From contig JARUPY010000539.1 in the NCBI GenBank assembly GCA_029817715.1, forward strand, positions 2,207,501-2,271,500: a DNA stretch of 64,000 bases, read 5' to 3'. The position numbers and the translations under genes were made by a program. Of the stretch, positions 1-11,515 are shown one piece after another; position 1 is the stretch's first letter; each line of letters begins with the position of its first letter. This DNA comes from Melastoma dodecandrum (lineage: Eukaryota > Streptophyta > Magnoliopsida > Myrtales > Melastomataceae). Below the pieces are notes generated by a model, which saw only the letters and a program-made list of their open reading frames with translations, did not search any database and had not been told where the DNA came from.

Positions 1-452
1 CCTTTGTTTAAGAAAAGCCGTCGTGATCAACACCCACTCCCGGCCCTTGTTTCTTTCTCCCCAACTCAAGTTTCCATGGCTAAACCCCCGATCGACTTTC
101 CCTTTTAACAAATACTTTTGTTTGGCTAAGTCATGTTCGCGTGGGCATTAAAAAGGGAGTTGCTTGTATCGTCTGTCATGTCAATTTATGTGGCGACGAC
201 AACAGGAAGAAAGAAGGAAAGCCACAATGGGGAAGTTCCCAAAAACTAGTACTTACGAGAAGAACATCACGGTACAACGTCTCCCGTTTCTCAGGCTTCC
301 TTGTAATGAAATCACTACTTGTATTGTAAACACAAGAACAGGGGTGGGAGGGAAGGTATTCTTTTTTTACAAGGCCACATGCGGGCACAAAACAGGGGAA
401 TGAATAAGGTCCCCGGGACGAGATCTGTGTCCACGCATATTGATTAAACTGC
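1..452. other. Intergenic, no gene seen
   Basis: No convincing coding frame. The open frames here are under 80 codons, overlap on both strands and resemble no family. The right part is probably the 3' untranslated region of the minus-strand LysM gene that begins next door. Confidence 0.5.
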
Positions 453-752
453 CTACCTCATCAAGAACTTCCTAGCCGAGTTGCTGTTATGTGGTACGAT
501 CTCGAGGACCAAACCGGGGAAGACATCGTCAGGGTCTTGCACGTGGGGATTCCTCTCGATGATGAAGGGGTCCCCACACTTGTCGCAGATGGTGTGAAGC
601 GTCTCCCCCTCTCTCACCACATATATCTCCTCGCACGGCTTGTCTAGCAGCTGTTTCCCCCTTCTCGTGCTCGCCTCGCCCTCCTCCCATGCAGCCCCTA
701 CCAGAAAGAGAGCCGCGAGGCACGCGGCAAGGAACGACAAAGACGCCTTCAT
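453..752 (-). CDS. Small secreted LysM-domain protein
   Basis: Single-exon frame of 99 residues with an ATG start. Seen: a hydrophobic N-terminus (about residues 1-27, Leu/Ala-rich, ending near GEAST) that looks like a signal peptide, then one LysM module at about 43-88 containing YVVREGETLHTI, the central CGDPFIIERNP and the closing VFPGLVLEI. Two cysteines sit in the C-D-K-C pair inside the module and one just before it. Known: small plant LysM proteins of about 100 residues have this layout; LysM modules bind N-acetylglucosamine glycans, and these one-module proteins are mostly uncharacterised. Inference: secreted, extracellular. No transmembrane helix or kinase follows, so it is not a LysM receptor kinase. 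Confidence 0.78.
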   Translation of the reverse strand: MKASLSFLAACLAALFLVGAAWEEGEASTRRGKQLLDKPCEEIYVVREGETLHTICDKCGDPFIIERNPHVQDPDDVFPGLVLEIVPHNSNSARKFLMR

Positions 753-1799
753 CCCCCGTCCTCTTTACCTTCCTTTTTCCTTCCGCTCGAGTTTGGAAGC
801 CGTGTCTTATGTTGTAAGAATGAAAAGGCTATTTTATATGTGTGTATGTAGTTGTCGAATGAAGATGGGGGAAAGGTTTTGGGTTGAACGAGGAGGTTTT
901 GGGTTGGCCTATTTTCCTAAAAAACGTACGATCACAAAAAAGGGGTTGGCTTTGTTCATCCCGACGTTTTAATCAAAGCCTCATGATTGTTGTTACTAGG
1001 TTGAATCAAAAGATGTTTCTGAGTTCAAGCATCTGAAAAAGTGGGAAGAACAACACGTCAACCAGATCGAAAAAAAAGAGTTCTTCTAAAGGCTGCGTTT
1101 GTGTTCAACTTGACTTGCTAATTCTAGGCAGTAACACAGGAAAGAAGCGTTTCATGGCATTAGCCGGTCAATGGAGGGTGCTTCGGAAAGGTCTATCAAT
1201 ACATGCGTTTGTACTGAAATCAACAAAAGAAAAAACGACCGCATGGAGTGTTCATCCTGATGAAGTTAGGACAGGAAACACGAAAGAAGCATGGTAATGT
1301 AAACTGTGCCCAACAAAAAGAGGAAGTAAAGCCAAAATCACAATGGGGAGACGGACAGCTCAATCAAACAAAGAGAATTGTCTCTTGTAAGAAGAACTGT
1401 AAAGACACGGAGCAATCGCTAACCATTTGCTGCCAAAGATGTATACCCTTCTCGAAGATCCCAGGTTGTTCTTACTGGCAACCGGGCGTATCATCTAATC
1501 CCATCGAGATTCGCGGAAACAAGATACAACACTTGTACAAGAAATCGCCCTTGGGAAGAGGGTCGCCAAGTTGATGTTGCCCCATAAAGAAAAAAAAATG
1601 ATTGGGAGAGTGTCCAGTAGCCAGCTACCTAAGCCAAGAAGTAGATTCCACCACAAGTGCAGGCAAAACAAAAACTCCAGTCCTCATCTTGTATTTCCCA
1701 CTCATTCAGACAAAAATAAATGAAAGGCTTGTATCTATCTAACAAGCAAAAATAATTATCAAAGGAAGAAAAACAGTGTTACATGACCTCTATAACGAG
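753..1799. other. Intergenic; promoter of LysM gene and 3' UTR of ZFWD gene
   Basis: No gene recognised. The stretch 1640-1799 is likely the 3' untranslated part of the minus-strand ZFWD gene. A 108-codon open frame at 1248-1574 has low-complexity, family-less content and I do not support it as a gene. Confidence 0.5.
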
Positions 1800-4772
1800 C
1801 TACTGCTGTGGCACTGGAGAATCCAACCATTTCCAGACTTTTACTTGACCCGTGCCATCGCCAGTAAAAACCATGCCAGCCGGGCCCATCTCGATGGCTC
1901 GAATCTCCTGCTTGGAAAAAATTTTATCCCTCTCGGTGAATCTAGAATGAAGGGTAGAATTCAATAGTTAGTTCAAAGCCCTAACAATATTCTGGACAAA
2001 AGATGTACATGACGCTTAACTTTTGTGGATTCTGTACAAAGATTCAGAATACTCACGAGGGCAAATCGTAGACCCGGAGACAATTGTTGTTGCACGAGCA
2101 TAGCAACACCGGCTTGCCTTCGGGGTCAAGCATTCCACGAAGACAAAGCAAGCCCTGAAGCAGAACGTCGATCATACAAGTACCAAAAATGAGACGACGG
2201 TATTTCAAACCGAAAGAACGACAGCGATTAATGCAGAAAAAGTATTTTAAACAAACTCCCAGCATGATTAGAAGTCCCTGTCGTTATGACAGAATTATGA
2301 CATAACTTCTCGGAACCCCTTTTGATCTTCAGTCAAAACGAGTCCACATTTTTTAGCCATCTCAAGACATTCATTGAGACATGTTCCAGGGGTAACCATA
2401 TAAAATTAAATGTAGATAAGTTACAAAATGCACGCACATGTTCTTCGCTGTGTGTGTAAGTGACTTCCAACTTCCCACTATCGTTGGCTACCCAAACCTA
2501 CAATTAAAAGCATCGAGAATTACAGCATGTCCTCGTTAAAAAATAGAAGGATAAAACAGATGATCACCTTTATAGTCTTATCTAGTGAGCAAGATAAAAG
2601 AAATTGATCCCAGCAGAGAACAGACATCACCACTGAGGTGTGATCTGTCAAAATCTGCATACATTGTAAGCTTTCAAGATTCCACACCTGAGAAGCAATA
2701 AAGAGAATGTAAGATCAAAAGCAAAGCTTTATATGCCATCCCACAATCTTTCAAACCACAATAGTTCCCAAAGGTTCAGGGAGTACCCTGATCGTATTGT
2801 CCATAGATCCAGAGTATAGCCTATTAGCTCCCACTATCAAAGAAACGACAGGGAAGGTGTGACCAGGAAGCGATGCAGCTGGCTCGAAACCATGGGTCGC
2901 TTGATTGAATTTCCATGCTAAAATAGATCCATCCTATATAGAGGTCAACATCCCCAAGCCCCATATGAGACGAGAAATGAAAGCACAACAGAACTTCATG
3001 AGTGTACATTATAATTCACGCGTGCATCAGGTGACGAGAAATGAAAGCACAACAGAACTTCATAAGTGCACATTATAAGGCACGAGTGCATCAGGGGACC
3101 GGCACGTAAATAGGCACCTGAATTCCAGCAAACAGCAACCCATTACCACCCACGGCCATGGCATAAACTTGTCCTACAGGTCCAGTAAGACTGAGTTCAT
3201 TAGAATTTGCGATGTTCCATGCCTGCAGTGTGATTAGTTCAAGCCATTGCGTCACAATTAAACTAACATAGCATAGAAAGACAAGTTTTCCTAGCATAAC
3301 TACCATTCCCAAAGTTGGGCACATGACACCTCACAGTAGTGATATTTATGGTGTATTGGGAAATAGAGAAAAAGAGAGGGCATTGAGGGCAAACTTTGGA
3401 TTATGTGAGATGACTAATTTTCAGGAGACGTGTTTTCATTGATTTTCTCTCCTTTTTTCGGCTGCCAAACAAAGCCTTAATCATTAAGCCAGGCAGCTAC
3501 CTCAACAGAGAAGCATTTACCTTTATTAGATTGGTTAAGCCAACAAATACCCATGAACCTTCGCTCAACATGCAGCCAATGTCACCACCAACACCAATTG
3601 CATTTATGCACTGCAAGAATTAGCATGAGTACAAGCATTATTACAAGAAGTTAAGTCAACAGAAATACACAAACCACAGTATATTCGTGGATAGTCAAAC
3701 TTCTTGATAAATGACCATTTAAAAAGGATTTACATGAAGTTCATTTCATGGAAGTGGAGAAAATCAGTACTCCAAGATATATTCACATAACAACCCACTG
3801 AATGTGTCTAGACTATGTGGAACATGCATACTAAGCAGAAAGCACAGACAGGTTAAACAATACACCTAACTAATTGGGGAATGAAGATGACTGTTTTTTG
3901 AAAGCAGAAACCCGACAATATGATAAGAGGAAGCACAGTATTGATCCTGTCAGGATGTCATCCTATCACTAGAAAAAGCGCAGGCTCAACTCAACCTTAC
4001 AAAAGAAATAGCAACAAAATGCATCACGAAATTACTCCTAAAGCCTTCTTTTATCGTAACCCTTATCAGAATAAATTTAAGTATATTGCGAGAAATTTAG
4101 CAGTCCACATATTTCAGAACGTAGCAAAAAAATACACAAGTATGTAAAAAGCAAATAATCAACCTGGCCAGACTGACAATCCCAAATACGAACAGTCTCA
4201 TCCTTACTTCCAGAATACAGCCGACTAGATCCAGCAGGGAAAGCAATCCCAGTCACCGCCTAAACAGACAAACCCACATCAAGACCAATCCGCCAGCCAC
4301 TAAAGCTCCCTCCCAGAAATCATCGTTCAAAATAGCCTATCACCTTCTGATGACCTTCGAGCGCAGTCAACATACTAAAACATCCCCCAATACTCCAAGA
4401 GTGCAAGAACCTACACTTGTCTCCGTAATTACAGTGGCCCTGCATCCAAAAATTGCAAACCTTCTCCGCCTTCTTAATCATAGGATTACCGCCTTGCACA
4501 CGGCCCCACGTATTACTCCCGCCGCTGAACTTCGGGGGGGCCCGCCGCTGAAACTGCTGCGTATCGTCGGCGAAACGCTTGAGGGCCGTGGACGAGCCAT
4601 TCAACGGTTGGGTACCGGGCAGCTCGTGGTGGAGGAATGGGCAGTTGTGACGGGTACACCGTCCCGCCCGCCAGTGGTAACAGACTTTCTGTTGCTTCAT
4701 AGGGTCAGGGGCAGCCGAAGCCCCTCCTCCGCCCAGCCGGCTGAAAACACGTTTATTCCCATCCAATTCCAT
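1800..4772 (-). CDS. CCCH zinc finger / WD40-repeat protein (ZFWD type)
   Basis: Nine exons on the minus strand (4344-4772, 4164-4259, 3521-3610, 3118-3222, 2787-2933, 2568-2687, 2438-2497, 2057-2154, 1800-1941) join in frame to 428 residues, the normal size for plant ZFWD proteins. The N-terminus carries NKRVFSRLG, then a CCCH finger C31-x7-C39-x4-C44-x3-H48 and a second CCCH finger near residues 105-123 (CNFWMQGHC...CRFLH). WD40 blades follow, with DETVRIWDCQSGQ, DNTIRVWNLESLQ, DKTIKVWV and a last GTGQVKVWKW. Most introns fall in phase 0 between blades. Known: ZFWD proteins pair RNA-binding type CCCH fingers with a WD40 propeller; molecular roles are poorly defined. The first exon is GC-rich and creates a long antisense frame that is not a gene. 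Confidence 0.94.
2969..3096. repeat. 64-bp tandem duplication in a ZFWD intron
   Basis: Two adjacent copies (2969-3032 and 3033-3096), each starting GACGAGAAATGAAAGCACAA, differ at a few bases. They lie in the intron between the WD40 exons ending at 3118 and starting at 2933, near the acceptor side, and do not touch coding sequence. Confidence 0.9.
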
Positions 4773-6901
4773 TAAAAAGGAAACCCAGAACCGGATAACT
4801 CAAAAGCTCCGATCTTTTACACCGAGACGGATCAATCGAGCGCCTCGGAACAGAACCCCGAAATAATCGCTACAGCCGACAAATTTAGGGCGAATTGGAT
4901 GAGTACAAGAGGGAGGGGGGTGGGTGGGTGGGTGGAGGCGGAGGCGGAGGAGACGCCGAATTTGGGAGGTGGCACGATCGGAGCGTCAGATATACGGGAT
5001 TGTTATTTTACTAGTTTTATACATAAAACGAAATTGGCCCAAAGTATGAGTCTCCATGTAATATTTTGAACAATATTATTCATGGATATCTGAAGGTGTC
5101 GGGGAAACTTTCTTCCTTGTAAACTTTGATTCCGGTAAGAGAATTTCTTGCCAGTCGGCCCAACTTCTTTAGGATGCTTTTGGGGCCCAACACGTGGGCC
5201 TACAATTTTAGCCCAAAAAGAGCGTTCTGGTTAAAAGGCCCCAACTCTTATAAGGTTGGTCATTTATCGGGCCTGCAAGGCTGTGTCGTTGCTGCCTCCG
5301 CAGTGCTCCAGTAGCGGCGGAGGCCATTCCCGACAATCAGATTCACTCGAGCAGAGGAGGTTATCAATATCATCAGGCTGGGAGCTAGACAAGTCAAAGA
5401 GAAAGTTTCTCGCCGGAATGACGCACTTGGTTCGGACCATAACCCATTCATGCAAAATGGGCCCACGATCGCAAAAATACTCAAGTTGATGTCATAAGCC
5501 CTGAAGTAAAGCAGCATTCAACAATCTACGGTGCTCGCAGATGAAAATAAAAGAATACATCAGTGACAAGCCTGTGGAAGAGAAATTATAAAGTCTTGTG
5601 CATTTGCAGCCTTAGCCGCTTTATGATGCCTTCCTTGGAACATCATCATAAGGAAATCCATACCCGACGTTTCCTCCAACAGACTCAGAGAAAAGAACAG
5701 GTTCCCGGCATTAGAAACAATTCAGTAGGGTTATCCACCAGGACAACAGCACACGCTGCAAAAGAGAAGCGCAGCAACTAGAGATAGACGACGCGGAAGA
5801 CTACTTGAAGTTATGAAATCATATAAATCTTAGTATTAGAGAAACTGAAAAATGATACTAGCTTGCCCCGTCCATTCCGAAGCTGGGGATTAGGTTCTAG
5901 TATCACTGGATTTGTTTCTTAAACAAATTCACGACGGGATCCAGTCCTAGCATGCTTATCTGGTATATAATAACGTTACAGAATACCTGGTTCACCAAAG
6001 AAACAGCACGAGACCATTCAATTTTATCCAACGTCCGAACATCCTCTCTGCCAACAATTATCTGGCCTTTGGTGGGCTGCACAAGTTAAATTTCAGTTAA
6101 ACGGAATGGTCTGGAAACAACTCCTGAATGTGAGAGACGAAGCTGCCAGGGTCATTCATGTGTGCTGCCCCAGTCATTGCCTTTCTCACAACTCATTTCT
6201 TGTATCTGAATTTCTGTGATCTCAATCTTGGTACGTAACTTGTGTCCTAAATTTTTTCAGATAAGTAATCTTTGTAGATTTGTGGCCGATATCTTCGATG
6301 GAAAGCCTGTCATTTGATTGTGTCCTCGGTAAACTGTATGCATATGCCTGATTCTTATGATTAAACACGGCAATCAAAGGATTTCCTCTGTGAACTACCA
6401 GCTAACCAAGGGGAACTGGCGGGTTAGAACAGGAAGGTTTGGGATGGCAGTATCACAGCTTCTCTCGTTTGGGCCATTTGGGCAAGCGTTACTGGCCATC
6501 CGTTACTGCGGAAGCTGGGGGCTGTCGTCGTCTGAAATTCATGACTTCGCTCTTGACCTTGGCTACATAGGTGCATGCACACACGCTCTGCCATGCCGCT
6601 TCGTTTCCTCTCTCCTACCTCTTGTGGAGCTCTGTGTAAAGGATCATGCCCAGTTTAGGACCTCCCTCCTTGTCGAGAAGGTTAAGTGAGAGACCACCAA
6701 GGCGACTACCAAAACAGGGATGTTATTGGGCCTTTTGGAGTTTGATGCAAGCAATCAGGGAAAAGAACTCGGAACTCCCACCACTTGTTCAAATACGAAC
6801 TCCACAAGTGTCCATTAACCGAAGTACTACTTATCAGCTCAATGAACAGGGATTGACTGCGTTAAAATTGTGTCGAGGTATATCTTCACCTAAAAGCTAG
6901 G
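4773..6901. other. Intergenic, 2.1 kb, no gene identified
   Basis: The first 200 bp is the promoter/5' UTR of the ZFWD gene, with GGTGGGTG-type simple repeat at 4915-4935. Two patches look codon-like but match nothing I know: minus strand about 5264-5455, and plus strand about 6420-6690 (a frame with LLSFGPFGQALLAIRYCGSWG). They may be decayed gene or transposon pieces. Nothing else is supported. Confidence 0.4.
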
Positions 6902-7016
6902 TGTTGGGATAGTCACGCACCGGATAGAAAAGGTCTGGACCAATACATTAAATAGAGTTAGAGACTTTTCATCCTACTGCTAGACACCATTTTTAACATG
7001 GTATCAGAATCAGACC
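6902..7016 (+). mobile_element. Short LTR remnant with tRNA-Met primer-binding site
   Basis: A 97-bp unit runs from TGTTGGGATAG (6902) to TTTTTAACA (6998), so it has TGTT...AACA ends as LTRs do. It is followed directly by TGGTATCAGAATCAGACC (6999-7016), a slightly decayed complement of the 3' end of initiator tRNA-Met. This is the LTR/primer-site junction of an LTR or TRIM-type retroelement. I find no matching second LTR and no coding part nearby, so it is a remnant or partial copy. Confidence 0.55.
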
Positions 7017-7305
7017 TTATTATTCATTGACTTCAATTAAGAAAATCATCATCCTTAACAATTGAATTATCAATTTATGCCAAGTAAGCCTGTGTCGAAT
7101 TATCAATTTCAAGTGCTTTTTTTTATATACATAAATTGCGCATCCACCCAAAACTTATTCCGGATCCTTATTTTTATACATGAATCGGGCATACAATACA
7201 AAAGATCTGTAATCCTAAAACATTCATTAAGGACAGGTATTAGATGAATCTCCTAGGTTCGGAACTTTTAAAGGCTCCGATCAATGTGCTGATGGAACGA
7301 AACGA

Positions 7306-8007
7306 CTATATCGAAAAACTCCATAGCCGCACGTAAGAATCGCAATCATCATCCGTTTCTTCCGCAATGCCAGGTCCGCTGCAACTCGGCGGAGGCAGGA
7401 GCATCGCCTCCGCCATATTCGTCAACAGCCCTGGCATCCTGAAAACATCCTCCTCGTCCATACAGAACACCCTGTTCTCTTCCCCGGCAACTGCTCGGCT
7501 TCCCTGCTCCTGTACCAGTTCCTCATCGCCCATCTCCCGGGCATCACCCTCCGCAGGACCGAACCTCTCCGCCGCCTCAGCGGCCGCCTTCTGTATATCC
7601 CTAGAGTCCGCTGAAGCCGGGATGGGGAGCCGCCAAGCCGAGTCGGTGAAGTTAAGGCAAGCCGCGCGCCTTCCCCTGAGGGCGAGGGCGGCCACGTCGT
7701 GAGCCCTTGCAGCCATCTCCGCGGTGGGGAAAGTCCCGAGCCATATCCTGGACTTCTTGTTAGGCTCCCTGACCTCGGAGACCCACTTACCGGAGTTCCT
7801 CCGCCTGACCCCCCTGTACACGGGGTGCCTGGTCTCCCTGAATTTCCTCCTCCCGGCCCTCTTCTTGGGATTCTTGGAGGCTACCATTACCTCGTCGTAA
7901 TGCCCGTCTGACAGGGAGGAGGACTCAGGAACGGGGTCAGAGGAGTAATGGGTGGGATCAGAGTAAGAGTAAGAAGCGAACATATCGAAATCAAAAACTA
8001 CTGTCAT
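7306..8007 (-). CDS. DREB1: DREB1/CBF-type AP2/ERF transcription factor
   Basis: Intronless, 233 residues. The ATG at 8007 is chosen because the longer frame upstream has no ATG. The AP2 domain ([19 protein letters not shown] ... [22 protein letters not shown]) is at about residues 63-121. It is bracketed by the two CBF signatures: [14 protein letters not shown] just before it and DSAWRLP just after. The protein ends LWSFSI, a form of the CBF C-terminal LWSY motif, after an acidic stretch expected to activate transcription. Known: CBF/DREB1 proteins bind CCGAC (CRT/DRE) elements and switch on cold-regulated genes. A triple G-box lies about 550 bp upstream. Only one DREB1 copy is in the window, whereas many plants carry tandem arrays. 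Confidence 0.95.
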   Translation of the reverse strand: MTVVFDFDMFASYSYSDPTHYSSDPVPESSSLSDGHYDEVMVASKNPKKRAGRRKFRETRHPVYRGVRRRNSGKWVSEVREPNKKSRIWLGTFPTAEMAARAHDVAALALRGRRAACLNFTDSAWRLPIPASADSRDIQKAAAEAAERFGPAEGDAREMGDEELVQEQGSRAVAGEENRVFCMDEEDVFRMPGLLTNMAEAMLLPPPSCSGPGIAEETDDDCDSYVRLWSFSI

Positions 8008-8553
8008 GGCGAGATTGAGTTGGGTTTTAGTCTTTTTAGTTTGGGACGAGAGATCTTTCTGGGAGGCATTTATGAGAAAGATGGGGTCTGTCTTTTGGCT
8101 TTTGGAAGAAGTGGAGAGTGTCACGCGGTGGGGATTGTGGTTGGGATAGAAATGACCAATGAGGAGGCGCCAGACCCCCTCTTAATATTAAAAGATGATC
8201 CAGCTGTCGGTCTGACAAGTTGATGGTAGGGGTGACGAGCATAGGGCAAGTGTTAGGGGTGACGTGGCGAGTTCTTGAAAGCAACTGTTAGAGACTCCCG
8301 GGGGGGAGTTGGACCGGACCTGACCAGACCTTCGTACCCAGGTGTCGGAAATAAATGGGTCAAAAGAAAATTAGGAATTTTGTTTTCTGAAGAAGAGCAA
8401 GTTAATCCAACTGTGTCGTCGTCAGGAGGGAAAAAGGGGAGCCGACAGAAGAGGGCGATCCGACACCTGGATGAAGACACGGTTTGACAGTTAATTAACC
8501 GACCAAAAACAGGAAAGTAAGAGAAAAAGACGCGCAAGGGCAAGAGCGTGGGC

Positions 8554-8581
8554 CACGTGATGGACACGTGATGGACACGTG
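8554..8581 (-). promoter_or_regulatory. Three G-boxes at 11-bp spacing upstream of DREB1
   Basis: CACGTG occurs at 8554-8559, 8565-8570 and 8576-8581, embedded in an 11-bp repeat (GTGATGGACAC). The spacing is about one helical turn, so all sites face the same side. They are about 550 bp upstream of the DREB1 ATG. G-boxes bind bHLH (PIF, MYC) and bZIP factors; the link to DREB1 is inferred from position. Confidence 0.6.
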
Positions 8582-9529
8582 ATCCAATCATGGGGGAACC
8601 CATTTTCTTCCTGGTTTGAATACTTCTTCCTCCCCGTTGGGCTTTGTGCTTGTCCACACTTCATCGATTACTACTTTGGCTACTCATCAGAGCCATCGTT
8701 AACCACTGGCAGTTTTCAGACATACAGGAAAGTGCAGATGGGACTCCCAAGTTTTCCTCATTCCTTAAGCAAAATGACCGGGGCCGGCAACCCACCCGGC
8801 CTTGCCTGTCACTTGGGGCCAGTTCCGGCCCCTTTGCCAGCTCCTTCTAAACACTCCAAGGCATTGTCCCAAAGGAATATCATCTGTTTTTTTTTTTTCG
8901 TAGGACTTGCCAGTTTCTTAGTCGGAACCCTCTGAGGATAAACCCTTATGTTAACATATGCGGTTCTTTGTTTTATCGTCGATCTAGCCATGTATAAGTT
9001 GTCATCGGGCTGGAAATTTGTCTGTCGATTAATTACCTTGAGATCGGTGCCAAACACCATCCGACATGGGATGGGAATGAAACTCCCGAAACAACGGGGG
9101 TGGAAGAAGACAACCCTCAATTAAGCCCTAGAAACAAAGGAGGGGGGGCGTGTTTGAGTCTTATTAGCTGGGGAGGGATCTTTAAAGATAAGAAAGAAGC
9201 CACCGTCATGGGATTGGACTGAGGCCAACTCCCCCCCCATGCTTTGTCCCAATTTACAACTTCCCTAACTTTTTACGTTACTTTTGATATAATAAGAGAG
9301 GAAATGAAAAGCAAAAAAGAGTATAGATTTGAACTTGGAGAGGTTGTCTCTATATTGTGAACGATTTGGACATTTCTGCTGTCCTTTGCGTTGGCTGATA
9401 TCCATAATAAATAAATAATAATGATTAACAAGCGAGGAGAAGGAGGAGGAGGCATAGGGCAACTATTTCCAGCGGCAAATAGTTGTTGAATTGAGCCCAT
9501 TGTTTGGGGGAAGGTTCGACACTGATGGG
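8582..9529. other. Intergenic, no gene seen
   Basis: Upstream of the DREB1 promoter. Contains homopolymer runs and short frames only. No conserved family was recognised. Confidence 0.5.
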
Positions 9530-10041
9530 TGTAACAGCACGTACCATCGCCACATGATATTGTTCGCTTTGGACTCCGCAGGCCCGAAAACGCGTCTTAT
9601 GAGGAGAGGTCTCCACAGCCTATACAAGGCATGCTTCGTTCTCCTCAGCCCAGACCACCGCCACAGAATATTGTCCGCTTTGGACCTCGCCCGCAAGGTT
9701 TTGTTTTTTGGCCACACATGCCCGAAAACGCGTCCTATGAGGAGAGGTCTCCACAGCCTATATAAGGCCTGCTTCGTTCTCCTCTCCAACCGATGTGGGA
9801 TATTACAGTCCACCCCCTTGGGAGCCCAGCGTCCTCGCTGGCACACCGATCCGGTCCCTGACTCTGATACCATCTGTAATAGCCTAGACTATTGCCATAT
9901 GATATTGTCCGCTTTGGGCCTCGCCCGCACGGTTTTGTTTTTCGGCCACACAAGCCCGAAAACGCGTCCTATGAGGAGAGGTCTCCACAGCCTATATAAG
10001 GCCTGCTTCATTCTCCTCTCCAACCGACGTGGGATATCACA
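9530..10041 (-). mobile_element. TRIM (miniature LTR retrotransposon) with an extra truncated LTR
   Basis: On the minus strand: an LTR of 167 bp (plus-strand 9875-10041; TGTAATAGCC ... GGGATATCACA), a 67-bp internal part (9808-9874) whose plus strand carries CTCTGATACCA, the complement of the tRNA-Met primer site, then a second LTR ending at plus-strand 9807. The second LTR is preceded by a third, 3'-truncated LTR copy beginning at 9530 (TGTAACAGCA), joined near 9648. All three copies share ACGCGTCxTATGAGGAGAGG and CTCCACAGCCTAT. TGGG flanks the element on both sides, a possible 4-bp target duplication. There is no coding capacity; a 276-codon open frame through the LTRs is a chance product of the repeats. 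Confidence 0.85.
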
Positions 10042-11515
10042 TGGGGGAGTCCTCATCAATGCTAATATGAGGGGGTTTCCGGTAAGAATTACAGTGTTCC
10101 ATTTTTTATCGACTAACTCCGCCAACAACAGGAGAAAAAAAGTAATCCGCAACTCAATAATCGTGTTTGAATCACCAAATCCATTGTATAGTCTACATGG
10201 AAAAATCGGCTGTGTAGTCGGTACTTCTTCGATGCCCCCTCGACCATCCCATTTCTTTTCATCGTCTTCGGCGCTGCTGCCTTGGCTCGTAAAATTAATC
10301 TCCCGTCCATGGTTACAATGAATTGAACGATTTGCATAGGTGTGCTGATGACGACCGCATCCTTTTGCTTCCAATTTCCTCCATATAGACCAGCCCACTG
10401 TCATCGTTTCATACTGACTAATTACAATCACAGAATCGGCAACAGGGCCCACGACGTTTGTTGAGGCGTAACCACGCACGACCGGTCTCCCTAGACGGCC
10501 GATTCGACTAGATCTGTGTTGAGATTCTTTGGCAAAATGAACGAGTTTAAATAAAAAGAAACCCCTGTCACATTAGCCGTCTAAGAGATGATATCGGACC
10601 AAACCACACTTTCTCAAACTCTCTCCCCTCCCCCCACCCCCCCAAAAAAAAAAACCATAACATTGACTAAACCCTCCTCTTGCCCGGATGCCGCATTATT
10701 GTAAGAGAATATATAAACAGAAAAGAACAACCAACCGTGCAACAATTATTTTATTAAAAGAAAAGCTTCGCGCCGGCCGGTTCTCGTCAACCGGGCAAAA
10801 AACGTGTTGGATTAGATTAGAGAAAATGTCTTTGTTATGGATGGAGAGGAACGTGACACTGAACAGTGGGGGGGGGGATTTCTTTTATATTACTGTGTGT
10901 TCTGGTCAAAACAAATCACGATGATTATGTTATTCTTTTTAAGATTGCCGTCCGAAGCCCTTATTTATACAGTAAGCAAACACAAAAAATGTATTAAGTT
11001 AAGACAATGGTGGCCATCGCTCAAATAATTAATGAATCTCTTCCTCATTGTCGGCATTTGGGCTTTTTTTTTTGCCTTGAAGCTCGTCGTTTTGAATCCC
11101 TTCTTCTTTCAATTTTCGTGTTTCTGTCTTGTCCGTTAAGTCAATTATTTTTCACTTAGGTGCAATACAGAAATGTGGGTGGTTTCTTCGTCTTTCGTTT
11201 TCGGCGTCGTCGCCTGCATTTTTTTTTTTCTTTTAACCTTATTTTTGCTGGAGGCTTCCCCTCCTCGACTTCCAACAGAGGCCGGACATTTCAAGACAAA
11301 CGACGAGAGATGAGATGAGATGAGATGAGCTGTAGACACACCAAACCCCGCCCCCTCCCTCACCCACCGTTATTACCAAAAGCACTCCCCCCCGGTAACT
11401 TTTCCTTTTCCTTTTTTTTATTACATCACTAATCTTCTCCGGTTGCCGCTATATTAACTACCACTACCCCCCGATTTCATTGCTCATCCGCCCTCAGTAC
11501 GAGAAGAAACTGAAA
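10042..11515. other. Intergenic; promoter and 5' UTR of the MATE gene
   Basis: No gene recognised. Contains a GAGAT microsatellite near 11308-11328 and pyrimidine runs. CTATATTAA at about 11449-11457 is a plausible TATA box for the MATE gene, about 60 bp before its ATG. Confidence 0.45.

Noticed and set aside
150..1480. Possible duplicated segment (150-350 resembling 1240-1470)
   Set aside because: Shared words are short and scattered; not enough to claim a repeat by eye.
4350..4775. 141-codon plus-strand frame
   Set aside because: Exact antisense of the first ZFWD exon; an effect of its GC-rich codons.
5830..5885. Hairpin with TGATACTAG arms as a microRNA precursor
   Set aside because: The paired stem is only about nine bases plus a short C/G block, too short for a plant miRNA precursor.
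9491..10321. 276-codon open frame on the plus strand
   Set aside because: It runs through all three TRIM LTR copies, so the same peptide blocks repeat because the DNA repeats; no family resemblance.
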